This document shows, in pieces, positions 16,011 to 24,744 of a stretch of DNA of 64,000 bases (position 1 is its first letter; each line of letters begins with the position of its first letter). Origin of the DNA: JADKFD01 sp050250665 (lineage in GTDB: Bacteria; Pseudomonadota; Gammaproteobacteria; Xanthomonadales; SZUA-5); contig JBFWOF010000013.1 of assembly GCA_050250665.1 (NCBI GenBank), positions 1 to 64,000 on the forward strand. Direction: 5' to 3'. The notes under the pieces are model-generated. The model did no database searches. It had not been told where the DNA came from and saw only the letters and a program-made list of their open reading frames with translations. The position numbers and the translations under genes were made by a program.

Positions 16011-16151
16011 GCCCATCGCGAGAGCACTGCAAAGCGCCGGGGAGCCGCTGCGCAGCGCCCTCGACCCACGCCTTGCGCAAACAGGGGCTCTCCAGCATCG
16101 GCTCGCGCTCTGGTGTAACGTACGGTGATCGGATCCCTCGGAGCGGTCGCA

Positions 16152-18320
16152 ATGCGTGCCATGAACAAATTCCTGCAGCTGCTGTTGTGGTCGGCCTTCC
16201 TGGCCCTGCCGGCGATGGCACAGACCACCGAGGAAGCGCTGGAACCGGCATCGGAGACGGCCGCAGCGGTGCCCGCCCCTGCCGAAGCTCCAGCCAGTGA
16301 AGCCGTTGCGACGGTACCGCAGGCCAGTCCTGCGTTGATGCCGGAGGCCGATGTCGACACGCCGTCCGCTCCAGATACCGAATCGACCGGCACCGACGCC
16401 GACGTCGCCGCAGCCACCGCCGGCGCCAACATTGCGCCGCTGACGGATTCGATGCCCGGTGTTGACGGTACTTCGATAGAGCTGTTGAGCAGCGGTGAGC
16501 GCGCCGAGCTGCAGAGCTACGTCAAGGGTGTGGTCAACAGTCTGCGCCGGGAGCACAACCTGGCGGCGCTGACGCTGGCCGTGGTCAAGGATGATGCGCT
16601 GTGGCTGGCGCAGGGCTTCGGTCAATCCGGGCTGACGGGTTCCCGGCCCGTGGTGGCGGACCAGAGCCTGTTCCGCATTGGTTCGGTGTCCAAGACCTTC
16701 ATCTGGACGGCGGTGATGATGCTGGTGGAACGCGGCCAGCTTGATCTGGATGCCGACGTCAACAGTTATCTGAAGAAGGTGCGCGTGGCTGAGGCTTTTG
16801 GTGTGCCGGTGACCATGCGCCAGCTGATGCACCATCGCGCCGGTTTCGAAGACAGCATGCGTCTGTTTGCGGTGGCCGACGATGATCCCCGCAGCCTGGC
16901 AGAACTGCTGAGCGAGCAGCAGCCCAAGCGCGTCTATCAGCCCGGATTGCGTACCTCGTATTCGAACTGGGGCGCGGCGCTGGCGGCCCAGGTGGTCGAG
17001 GATGTCAGCGGCAAATCCTATGGCGAATTCCTGCAGGGTGAGATTCTCGATCCGCTCGGCATGCAGGCCACCACCTGGACTGCACCCGGCAAGCTCAACG
17101 CCATCCAGCGGCAGGCGCTGGCCACCGGCTACAAACGCGATTCGGGTGGGTTGGACCTGCAGGGCTACATGCAGCTCGGCGCCTATTGGCCGGCAGGCGG
17201 CATCGCCTCGACCGCCACCGATATGGCCCGCTGGATGCGTTTTCATCTGAACGGTGGCGAGCTCGAGGGCGCTCGTCTGATGAGCGCCGAAACCCATGCT
17301 GCCATGTGGACCCGCGGTTATGACGATCGCGCCGCCGCAGCCGACGTGGCGCACGGATTCCAGGACCGGCCCTACCACGGTCTGCGCCTGCTCGGACACG
17401 GCGGCGGCACTGCCGCTTTCCTGACCCAGATGGTGCTGGTGCCCGAGCTGAAACTGGGCGTATTCCTGTCGCAGAACGGCACCTACACGCGTACGCCCAT
17501 CACCCAACTGCCCGAGTTGATCATCGATCTGGTCAACGGCGGCGGAGATTTCAAACCGGCTCTGGCGGTGGAGCCCGGCGATGTCGGCACGCTGGCCGAG
17601 GTCGGCGGCAGCTATCTGCAGAATCGGCGCGTGTTCAGCAGCTTTGCCGCGATCATGGCCCTGGATGGTGGCGCCAGCGTCAGCGCCCGCTCCGCCGATG
17701 TCCTGCTGCTGCAGACCGGCGACAAGTCCACCCAATACCGCCGTGTCGGCCAGGAGCGTGATGTTTTCGAATCAGCCGATGCCGGTCGCATTGCCTTTGT
17801 CCGCGAAGGCGGACGGGTGGTGGCGCTGGCCGACAGTTCGGGTATGCACACACTGGAAAAGGTCGGCGTGCTCGGCGCCCCCAGAACACTGTTCATCGCC
17901 GCTGGTGCCAGCCTGCTGCTGGCATTGACCAGCCTGCTTGGCTTCTGGTGGCGCCTCGGCCGTGGTGCCGCCCATGGTCAGGGAATGGCCGCCGGATTCG
18001 CCGCCACCATCAACCTGCTGTCTGCCCTGTGCATGCTCGGATTTGCGGTTGCGGTGGCATTGATGGTGGCTGATCTGGCCGATTTCGACCTGGCCACGAT
18101 GGCCGGCAACTATCCGAGCGAGAGCATGTGGCATGTCCACTACGCCGGCTGGGCTGTTGCTGGCGCCGGCGCCGCCATGCTGCTGGCCCTGATACCGGCC
18201 TGGAAGGCAACCGGCTGGAGCTGGTGGCGGCGACTCAATTTCACCGCCTTTGCCCTGACCCTGGCGCTCAGTGGCTATCTGCTGTGGCAATGGCGCGTGT
18301 TTGATGCGCCGGTGTACTAG
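16152..18320 (+). CDS. Exported serine hydrolase, class C beta-lactamase family, with C-terminal membrane segments
   Basis: This 722-residue protein has a signal peptide (MNKFLQLLLWSAFLALPAMA) and then about 90 residues rich in Ala, Glu and Pro. The beta-lactamase/PBP domain has SVSK (FRIGSVSKTF) as the Ser-x-x-Lys nucleophile motif, YSN (TSYSNWGAAL) as the second motif, and HGGGT as the third. The last 130 residues hold about four transmembrane helices, starting LFIAAGASLLLALTSLLGFW. Such proteins act in the periplasm as D-Ala peptidases, esterases or peptidases rather than as resistance enzymes. ATG 16152 (or 16161) is chosen at the signal peptide. Neighbours give no pathway hint. Confidence 0.85.
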   Translation: MRAMNKFLQLLLWSAFLALPAMAQTTEEALEPASETAAAVPAPAEAPASEAVATVPQASPALMPEADVDTPSAPDTESTGTDADVAAATAGANIAPLTDSMPGVDGTSIELLSSGERAELQSYVKGVVNSLRREHNLAALTLAVVKDDALWLAQGFGQSGLTGSRPVVADQSLFRIGSVSKTFIWTAVMMLVERGQLDLDADVNSYLKKVRVAEAFGVPVTMRQLMHHRAGFEDSMRLFAVADDDPRSLAELLSEQQPKRVYQPGLRTSYSNWGAALAAQVVEDVSGKSYGEFLQGEILDPLGMQATTWTAPGKLNAIQRQALATGYKRDSGGLDLQGYMQLGAYWPAGGIASTATDMARWMRFHLNGGELEGARLMSAETHAAMWTRGYDDRAAAADVAHGFQDRPYHGLRLLGHGGGTAAFLTQMVLVPELKLGVFLSQNGTYTRTPITQLPELIIDLVNGGGDFKPALAVEPGDVGTLAEVGGSYLQNRRVFSSFAAIMALDGGASVSARSADVLLLQTGDKSTQYRRVGQERDVFESADAGRIAFVREGGRVVALADSSGMHTLEKVGVLGAPRTLFIAAGASLLLALTSLLGFWWRLGRGAAHGQGMAAGFAATINLLSALCMLGFAVAVALMVADLADFDLATMAGNYPSESMWHVHYAGWAVAGAGAAMLLALIPAWKATGWSWWRRLNFTAFALTLALSGYLLWQWRVFDAPVY

Positions 18321-18430
18321 AGCTGCCGCCAGATTTTGATGCACTCGGCCGTGATGTCGTCGCGGAGCTCGGCGCAAACCGGGCTCCAATCCCGTACAAG
18401 GTCTGCTCACGTATCCCCTGATCACGAATT

Positions 18431-20680
18431 TCAGGTTCTTTGGGGATAGGCCGCAGAGCGGACATGGGCCCCAGGCGGCACAGGCTCTTCAGTCGCAATC
18501 ATGGTCGATGCCCGTACTTTGGTCATGATGGCACCGGTAATCCGGGCGCGTACGCTTTGCAGACGTCTGATCGCCGCATTGACCGTTTCGATCCTGCCTG
18601 TGTCCGCGGCAATGACCAACACCGTTCCGGTGGCGATGCTGGACAGAATCGGAGCGTCGGCCAGACCCATTACCGGTGGCCCGTCGATGATGACCTGATC
18701 GAATTTCTCGCCAGCCAGACCCAACAGCGAGGCCATCTTCGATCCGGCGAGCAGCTCGGCCGGATTCGGTGTCAACTGACCCGAGGGAATGAACAACAAC
18801 CGCCGCATCCGGGTCGGTCGGATCGTGGCGCTAAGGCTCGCATTGCCGCTCAGATAGTTGCTGAGTCCCACCGCATTGCTGGCTCCCAGCAGCCTGTGCA
18901 GCGAGGGGTTGCGCAGATCAGCGTCGATCAGCAAGACCCGCCGCCCCAGTTGAGCGAAGTCACGGGCCAGCGTCAGCGCGGTGGTCGACTTGCCCTCCGC
19001 GGCAGCGGGACTGGTGATCAGCAGACAGCGTGGCGCTCCCTCTCCAGTGGAGAACTCCAGCGCTGTACGCGCGGAGCGATAGGCTTCGGAAAAGCCTGAA
19101 CGCGGATTTCGGAAAGCCTGCACGCGTGAGGTCCGGGCCAGATCTGGGATGGCTCCGAGCAGTGCCAGCCCCAGATGCCTTTCAACGTCCTCGGGGCTCT
19201 TGATGGTGCGGTCCAGTGATTCGATGATGAACGCCAGCATCGCGCCCAGGAGCAATCCTGTCAGCACGGCAACTCTCATGATCCGATCGGCATCGGGCTT
19301 GATTGGCCGCTCTGGCACCAGAGCGCCATCAATCAGGCTGACGTTTCGCGAATCGATGTTGGCTGTTGCCCCGATTTCGCGATAGCGCTGCAGCAGCGCG
19401 TTGTAAAGATTCTGATTGGCGGCCACTTCGCGCTCCAGCCCGGACAGGTCAGATGCCCTTACCTGCGAAGCCAGTGTGTCGGCGGCCAGGGTATCCACCA
19501 GCGACCGGAGCCTTGCTTCCTTGTCACGGGCGTCACGCAAGCCCGCAGACAGCTCGGACCTGAACTCCCGTGAGCGTGCAGCCAGTTCCCTGCCGAGTTG
19601 TTCGATCCGGCTTCTCAGCTGCAGCATGACCGGAAAATCCGGCATGTAGGTCAGGAGCTTGGTCTGATACTCCGCTTCCAATTGACTACGCGCCAGACGG
19701 AGTGCGGCGATGCTCTTGTTCTGCAGCAGTTCCGGGTGCGCATAGATGCTCTCGCCCTGAGACTGGCGAAATCGGACTTCCGCGTCGATACGCTCTCGCG
19801 TCGCAGCGTTCAGCGAGCCCGAAAGTGCGGCGAGATCGCCGCTCATCAGCGTCGGCGAACTCCCGATGCGCGCGCCACGATCACCTGGCATGCGCTCCGC
19901 CAGAACACGCTCGGAGTCCTCCAGGGCGATGCGCATCTGCTCCAGACGATCTTCGAGGAATTCCAGCGCAAAGGCGTTGGCATCGTTCCGCCGCTGAGTG
20001 TTCGATTCGACCAGTTCGGCAGCTACGGCTTCGATCACTCTGGCCGACAGCTCGGCATCAGGACTGTCGAAGTGAAGCCTGACCAGGAGTGAACGCGCCC
20101 AGGGATAGATCACCAGGCCCTCCTGCTTGATCCCCTCCATCCGATGCCACTGCAGAATTTCGCTGGAAAGCGAATCAACCACCGGCTCGATCACCAGCCC
20201 CGATTGCAGGAGCTCGAATAGTCGGGCCTTGCGAGCATCGCCGGATTCCGTCTGATCTTCACTCACGACGCGTCCGAAGATGGCCTGTGACAGTGATTGC
20301 CGCCAGGACGGAGCATCGATGAGTGCCGCTGTCTTGCCGTCAGCACCCAGTCTTGCCGCGACTCTTTCGGTGACGGCCCGGCTGCGAAGCAGTTGCAGCT
20401 GAGTCTCGTAGAACTCGCCGTCATTGGGCTCGTCTACAGGTGCCACGCCAGGCACGTCCACGGTTCGGGTCGCTTGCCGCTGCAGCTGCAGCATCGCACT
20501 CGATCGGTAGGTGGGTTCGGCCAGCAGGATCGAAATCAAGCCCACGGCCACCGCCACAATGAAGGTCAGCAGCAGCACCACCCAGCGATTGACCAAAACC
20601 TGCCAGAGCCTGAGCAGGCCCTGCAAGCCTTCACGGGCATCAGCTTCATCGTAGGATTTGAACGCCCTGCGGGTCTGCAT
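18431..20680 (-). CDS. Polysaccharide co-polymerase / BY-kinase (Wzc-like)
   Basis: The 749-residue inner-membrane protein controls chain length and export of exopolysaccharide in its family. Residues 30-55 form the first membrane helix (RWVVLLLTFIVAVAVGLISI), then a periplasmic Wzz-type coiled-coil domain (to about 455) and a second helix (MRVAVLTGLLLGAMLAFII). The cytosolic ATPase has Walker A SPAAAEGKSTTA near 557-568, Walker A' VLLIDADLR near 582-590 and Walker B QVIIDGPPVMG near 662-672. Typical BY-kinases end in a cluster of tyrosines; here only Y745 is present in the last 50 residues. No glycosyltransferase or Wza/Wzy gene is nearby, so it is an orphan in this window. Confidence 0.85.
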   Translation of the reverse strand: MQTRRAFKSYDEADAREGLQGLLRLWQVLVNRWVVLLLTFIVAVAVGLISILLAEPTYRSSAMLQLQRQATRTVDVPGVAPVDEPNDGEFYETQLQLLRSRAVTERVAARLGADGKTAALIDAPSWRQSLSQAIFGRVVSEDQTESGDARKARLFELLQSGLVIEPVVDSLSSEILQWHRMEGIKQEGLVIYPWARSLLVRLHFDSPDAELSARVIEAVAAELVESNTQRRNDANAFALEFLEDRLEQMRIALEDSERVLAERMPGDRGARIGSSPTLMSGDLAALSGSLNAATRERIDAEVRFRQSQGESIYAHPELLQNKSIAALRLARSQLEAEYQTKLLTYMPDFPVMLQLRSRIEQLGRELAARSREFRSELSAGLRDARDKEARLRSLVDTLAADTLASQVRASDLSGLEREVAANQNLYNALLQRYREIGATANIDSRNVSLIDGALVPERPIKPDADRIMRVAVLTGLLLGAMLAFIIESLDRTIKSPEDVERHLGLALLGAIPDLARTSRVQAFRNPRSGFSEAYRSARTALEFSTGEGAPRCLLITSPAAAEGKSTTALTLARDFAQLGRRVLLIDADLRNPSLHRLLGASNAVGLSNYLSGNASLSATIRPTRMRRLLFIPSGQLTPNPAELLAGSKMASLLGLAGEKFDQVIIDGPPVMGLADAPILSSIATGTVLVIAADTGRIETVNAAIRRLQSVRARITGAIMTKVRASTMIATEEPVPPGAHVRSAAYPQRT

Positions 20681-20833
20681 GTGCCCTACCGCACCAGCAA
20701 TTTGCAGATCCCCGTTATGACAGGGATCTGTTTCCGGAGATCATCCGGGCCATCTTGAGCCATCCGGGTCTGCATCCAGATTCCGATCCAGGACGCGCGC
20801 CAGCGTCATTGTGGGAAGAGCCGTCCCTGGCAA

Positions 20834-20853
20834 GGGTTGACTAATGTCAACCC
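20834..20853. promoter_or_regulatory. Perfect 8-bp dyad, candidate operator
   Basis: GGGTTGAC and GTCAACCC flank TAAT. The site lies in the 414-bp gap between the BY-kinase gene (minus strand, start 20680) and the peroxidase gene (plus strand, start 21095). It could be an operator for either. Apart from this dyad no clear element is seen in 20681-21094. Confidence 0.45.
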
Positions 20854-21094
20854 GTTGAACTGCACAGGGTGATGGCGCCTCAGGCTACGCCATCCTGTCT
20901 TGCCTGCGGAAACAGTGTGTCACGATTGATGAAGTCAGGACAAGCGCAGCATGCGTTTGTCGCCGGAGATCGGCGGTGCAGGATCGCGAGCCGCCACATC
21001 AATTTGTCATTTGTTGCCACCGAGCGCTCTCCTCCATTCTTGCTGCACATTCCGGTCTTAATCTGGCACCAGCTAACGAACCTGGAACCGGACC

Positions 21095-22762
21095 ATGCGC
21101 ACGCTTCTGAATTTCGTCCTTGCAAGCTCATGCTGCCTTGCAGTTCTGCTGCCCGGCGCGGCGCAGGCCCAGGGCGGTCCGCCACCGCCCTTGCCGCCAC
21201 TGGGGCCGCCACCGATTCCAGCCGGCAATGCCCAGACACCGGAGAAAATCGCGCTCGGACAGGTGCTGTTCTGGGACGAACAGTTGTCGACGACGGACAG
21301 CGTAGCCTGCGGCACCTGCCACATGCCGCGGGCAGGCGGCAATGAGCCGCGCACGCTGACGCCCAATCCGGACAGCGTGCATCCGGGTGCCGATCAGCTG
21401 TTCGGCACCGCCGATGACATCGTCGGGTCCATCGGCGTGGCCAGCCACGGCAGCAACGGCGTCTATCAACTGAACACGCTGTTCGGCATGGCGCCCCAGG
21501 TGGGCTCGCGGCAATCGCAATCGGCGCTCAATTCCGCCTACCCGACCACGCTGTTCTGGGACGGCCGCGCAGGCGGCACTTTCCTTGATCCGGACACCCA
21601 GACCACGCTGATCGCCAATGGCGGCGCGCTCGAGAATCAGGCGCTCGGACCGGTGGTCAACAGTGTCGAAATGGCTCACGCCGGGCGCTCGCTCACGGAC
21701 GTAGCCGCACGCATCGCAAGCGCCAGGCCCTTGCGCTTCTCACCCAGCGTACCAGCCGCCTTGCAGAGCTGGATTGCCGGGCGCGACTATCCCGCCCTGT
21801 TCAACGAGGTCTTCGGCAGCAGCGAAGTCACGCCGGCGCGCATCGCCCTGGCCATCGCCAGCTACGAGCGCTCCCTGGTGGCCAATCAGACTCCGCACGA
21901 TCTGCAGGCGGCAGGCACGCCGGCGCTGACGCAAGCCGAGCTGAATGGATTGCAGGCCTTCCAGCAGGCCGGTTGCGGCCGCTGTCATGGTGGACCCTTG
22001 CTCAGTGACAACCAGTTCCACTACATCGGCGTGCGCCCGCAGAATGCCGACGCTGGCCGTTTTGCGGTGACTGGCAACAACGCCGACCGCGGCCGCATGC
22101 GCACGCCGCCGCTGCGCAATCTGCAACTGTCGGCGCCATACATGGCCGACGGACGTTTCCGTACGCTCGCGGAAGTGGTCGATTTCTACAACCGTGGCGG
22201 TGATTTCAATGCACCCAACAAGGATCCGCGCATCGTCCCGCTGGGGCTCTCGCCTCAGCAGCGTGCCGCCATCGTCACCTTCCTCGGCCGACCGCTCACC
22301 GACGTGCGTGCTCGCGATGAGACCGGCCCCTTCGAACACCCGATGCTGTTCAGCGAATCGCCGCTGGCGCCGCAACCGGCTGGCAGCGGCAGTGCCGGAC
22401 TGGGCGGACTGATCCCGCGCCTGACCGCGGTGGAACCGCCGGTCGCCGGCAGCAGCGAGTTCACCATCGCGCTGGACCAGGGGCGAGCTTCAGCCAATGC
22501 GCGTGCGCTGCTGGCGCTCAGCAATCCGGCCAACGCCAATGCTGCTGCGCTGGTGCAGCTCGATTTCACGCTCTCCGGCAACGGCAGCGGCTCGGTCAAT
22601 CTGCCGCTGCCCAACGATGCCAATCTGCAGGGCCAGACGCTGTACCTGCGGGTGTTTGTTGAAGACGCCGCCGCGGCCGGTGGCTGGTCCGCCAGCAACA
22701 GTGTCAGTTTCCAGTTGCTGGAGTTGAACGATCTGCTGTTTGCCGTAGGCTTTGAGGATTGA
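21095..22762 (+). CDS. Diheme cytochrome c peroxidase, MauG/CcpA family, with GFE tail
   Basis: The 555-residue periplasmic protein has a signal peptide (VLASSCCLAVLLPGAAQAQ) and two CXXCH heme sites: CGTCH at 72-76 and CGRCH at 294-298. The family motifs EMAHAGRS, YERSL and RTPPLRNL are present. Such enzymes reduce hydrogen peroxide or carry out MauG-like oxidations using electrons from small cytochromes. The core ends near residue 420. A further 135 residues follow, with a beta-rich domain and the ending LELNDLLFAVGFED, which looks like a short sorting or processing tag. It is monocistronic, with a terminator-like hairpin before the convergent EAL gene. Confidence 0.9.
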   Translation: MRTLLNFVLASSCCLAVLLPGAAQAQGGPPPPLPPLGPPPIPAGNAQTPEKIALGQVLFWDEQLSTTDSVACGTCHMPRAGGNEPRTLTPNPDSVHPGADQLFGTADDIVGSIGVASHGSNGVYQLNTLFGMAPQVGSRQSQSALNSAYPTTLFWDGRAGGTFLDPDTQTTLIANGGALENQALGPVVNSVEMAHAGRSLTDVAARIASARPLRFSPSVPAALQSWIAGRDYPALFNEVFGSSEVTPARIALAIASYERSLVANQTPHDLQAAGTPALTQAELNGLQAFQQAGCGRCHGGPLLSDNQFHYIGVRPQNADAGRFAVTGNNADRGRMRTPPLRNLQLSAPYMADGRFRTLAEVVDFYNRGGDFNAPNKDPRIVPLGLSPQQRAAIVTFLGRPLTDVRARDETGPFEHPMLFSESPLAPQPAGSGSAGLGGLIPRLTAVEPPVAGSSEFTIALDQGRASANARALLALSNPANANAAALVQLDFTLSGNGSGSVNLPLPNDANLQGQTLYLRVFVEDAAAAGGWSASNSVSFQLLELNDLLFAVGFED

Positions 22763-22841
22763 CTCTGATTGCTCGGGCCATCGATGCGAAGACGCTGCCC
22801 CGAAGGAGGGTGCGCGACCCAGTGGCCACGCACCTGCTTTG

Positions 22842-22872
22842 CCCGCCCCGAAGCCGACTGCTTCGAGGCGGG
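22842..22872. terminator. Hairpin between convergent genes
   Basis: CCCGCCCCGAAGC pairs with GCTTCGAGGCGGG around CGACT, with one mismatch. It sits between the convergent peroxidase and EAL genes and could end both transcripts. No U-run follows on either side, so efficiency is uncertain. Confidence 0.5.
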
Positions 22873-22883
22873 CAGCAGGCGGA

Positions 22884-23663
22884 TCAAGCCAAATTCGGCT
22901 CCACCAGACACTCGAAACCCGGTCGGGCAAACAGATAGCCCTGCATGTAGCGCACCCCGAGTTCCACCAGGATGTCGCACTCATCGGTGCTCTCGATGCC
23001 CTCGGCGATCACCTCGATACCCAGGCGCACGGCCACCTGAATGATCCCGGCGACGATCGCCTGGCGAACCGGGTCGGCGTGGATGCTGCGCGTCAGTGCC
23101 ATGTCGAGCTTGATGATCTGCGGCTGAAAACTGGCCAGCAGATTGAGGCCTGAATAGCCGGCGCCGAAATCGTCGATGGCAGTGGTGAAACCACGCTTGC
23201 TGTAGGCGTCGAAGATGCGTTTCAGATGCGATGGATCCTCGATCTGCTCGACCTCGGTGACCTCGAACATCAATCGATCCAGGGGAAAATCGAACTGCTG
23301 CGCCGCTTCCAGCGTGGCGCGGATGCAGGTTTCCGGCTGGTACACCGCATTCGGCAGGAAATTGATGCTGAGCTTGCAGTCAGGAATCTGCTGCAGCCCC
23401 AGGCGGGAGGCCAGTTCGATCGCACGGATGCGGCAGGACTGGTCAAAGCGATAGCGATTCTGATCGGTGACCTGCGCCAGGATGCTGGCAGCCGATTCCT
23501 CACCGGGCCCGCGCACCAGCGCCTCATAGGCGAACAAGCGACGTTCGCGCAGATCGACGATCGGCTGAAATGCCATCGTGAAGGCAAAGCCAAGCGCCGT
23601 CGTGTTGCGACACTCCGCGCAACCGACGGAACGAAATGGATTCTCGAAATGCGTATGGCCCAT
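22884..23663 (-). CDS. EAL-domain cyclic-di-GMP phosphodiesterase (stand-alone)
   Basis: The 259-residue protein is essentially one EAL domain. Active-site motifs are present: EALVRG, the NFLPN metal-binding Asn region, EVTEVE, DDFGAGYS, KLDM and EGIE. These predict hydrolysis of cyclic-di-GMP to pGpG. The N-terminus carries CAEC (VGCAECRN), a possible small metal or redox site. No sensor domain is attached, as in short light- or redox-linked EAL proteins. ATG 23663 is preferred; the frame goes back to 23711 without conserved sequence. It is convergent with the peroxidase gene. Confidence 0.85.
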   Translation of the reverse strand: MGHTHFENPFRSVGCAECRNTTALGFAFTMAFQPIVDLRERRLFAYEALVRGPGEESAASILAQVTDQNRYRFDQSCRIRAIELASRLGLQQIPDCKLSINFLPNAVYQPETCIRATLEAAQQFDFPLDRLMFEVTEVEQIEDPSHLKRIFDAYSKRGFTTAIDDFGAGYSGLNLLASFQPQIIKLDMALTRSIHADPVRQAIVAGIIQVAVRLGIEVIAEGIESTDECDILVELGVRYMQGYLFARPGFECLVEPNLA

Positions 23664-24260
23664 GCCACAAGCATAAAGGAATGCTCCGACCGGTCTGGCG
23701 CATGGGGGCAATCTGTTCCAAGTGTGCAGTTCGCATGGCTGAGCGAGGCAGCCCTGCCGGCGAGCTTCCGGCCACTTGTGGGAGCGGGCTCTGCCCGCGA
23801 GCTTCCGGCCACTTGTGGGAGCGGGCTCTGCCCGCGACGGCTATGGATACTGGCAGTGCACATCGCGGCTGAAGCGGCTCCCACCAAACATACCGCAAGT
23901 CTCTGATTTTAATGTAGGTGCCATCTTGGCCGCGTAGCGGCCTACGTGACTGACGCAGCTGTCACGTAGACCCTTCGGGTCAACGTGACCTACGTCCTCG
24001 GTTTGCTGCGCGAATGAGCGCACCGCCAGGGGCGACCGGGACTCCCACAGGCATCAAAGTCGGCGGCGCGGACGACCTTTCCCAACGGTCATGGCTGCGG
24101 GCCACTCGCAATCATGAGATCGCTGGTGCCATGACCGTTGCATAGGGCTTCTTGCCTAACCCCTCCCCAGCCCTCCCCGAACATCGGGGAGGGAGCGACA
24201 GCACTCGCCTGAACGACTTTCACGCCAACCTTCGGCCTATTGCCGCTCTGGCCGGGGCAG
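23664..24260. repeat. Intergenic repeat cluster (REP, CTACGTGAC and other dyads)
   Basis: Several families are packed here. A REP unit, starting TGTGGGAGCGGGCTCTGCCC, occurs at 23777 and 23814. CTACGTGAC/GTCACGTAG forms a dyad at 23942-23969. CAACGGTCATGGC (24083-24095) pairs perfectly with GCCATGACCGTTG (24128-24140). CCTCCCCGA/TCGGGGAGG forms a hairpin near 24171-24192. No gene is supported. Confidence 0.75.
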
Positions 24261-24283
24261 CTGTACCATTCGTACTAGTACAG
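24261..24283 (+). promoter_or_regulatory. Candidate GntR/YtrA operator
   Basis: CTGTAC and GTACAG flank an 11-bp centre that contains the palindrome GTACTAGTAC (24272-24281). It lies 14-36 bp upstream of the GntR-type gene. YtrA-like regulators usually bind such dyads at their own promoter, so autoregulation of the ABC operon is likely. Confidence 0.55.
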
Positions 24284-24296
24284 TTGAGTGACCCTC

Positions 24297-24707
24297 ATGT
24301 CGCGACCACAAGCCCTGATGATCCAGATCGCCACTGGCGATCCGCGCCCCATCGGCAAACAGATCGTCGATGCCATCCGCATGAAGATCGCCACGGCCGA
24401 GCTGGCGCCCGGTGATCAGCTGCCCAGCGTGCGCGGCCTGGCGCAGCAACTCATGGTCAATCCGAACACCGTGGCCAAGGCCTACAGCGAACTCAGCAGC
24501 GAAGGCTGGCTGGATGCGCGCCAGGGGCTGGGCCTGTTCGTGGCCGCGCCGCGTCAGCGTCTGAGCCAGGGCGAGCGCGAGCGCCGGCTGGACGAGGCCG
24601 TGCAACGCTTCGTGCATGAGGTCATCGCGCTGGATTTCAGCGCCGAAGACATAGGCCGGCGGCTCGACGCCGAGTTGCGCGAACTGATCCCGCGAAAGAT
24701 CGCCTGA
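24297..24707 (+). CDS. GntR-family regulator, YtrA type
   Basis: The 136-residue protein has the YtrA layout: a winged helix at residues 8-78 with the GntR signature IGKQIVDAIRMKIATAELA and LPSVRGLAQQLMVNPNTVAK, then only a short two-helix C-terminal dimerisation part. Such regulators repress ABC-transporter operons in response to small molecules or cell-envelope stress. It heads a cluster with an ABC ATPase, its permease and an S9 peptidase. ATG 24297 is chosen; GTG 24288 is possible. A GTAC-based dyad lies just upstream. Confidence 0.9.
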   Translation: MSRPQALMIQIATGDPRPIGKQIVDAIRMKIATAELAPGDQLPSVRGLAQQLMVNPNTVAKAYSELSSEGWLDARQGLGLFVAAPRQRLSQGERERRLDEAVQRFVHEVIALDFSAEDIGRRLDAELRELIPRKIA

Positions 24708-24744
24708 GCTGCGGCTCAGCCCATACCAGGAAGGGCCGTATTCC

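Noticed and set aside
15708..17735. 675-codon minus-strand frame across the permease end and serine hydrolase
   Set aside because: Shadow frame; spans two real genes on the other strand and has no recognisable domain.
18317..18406. 29-codon minus-strand fragment ending with CIKIWRQL
   Set aside because: Looks like the end of a protein but has no start codon and no recognised family; possibly a remnant.
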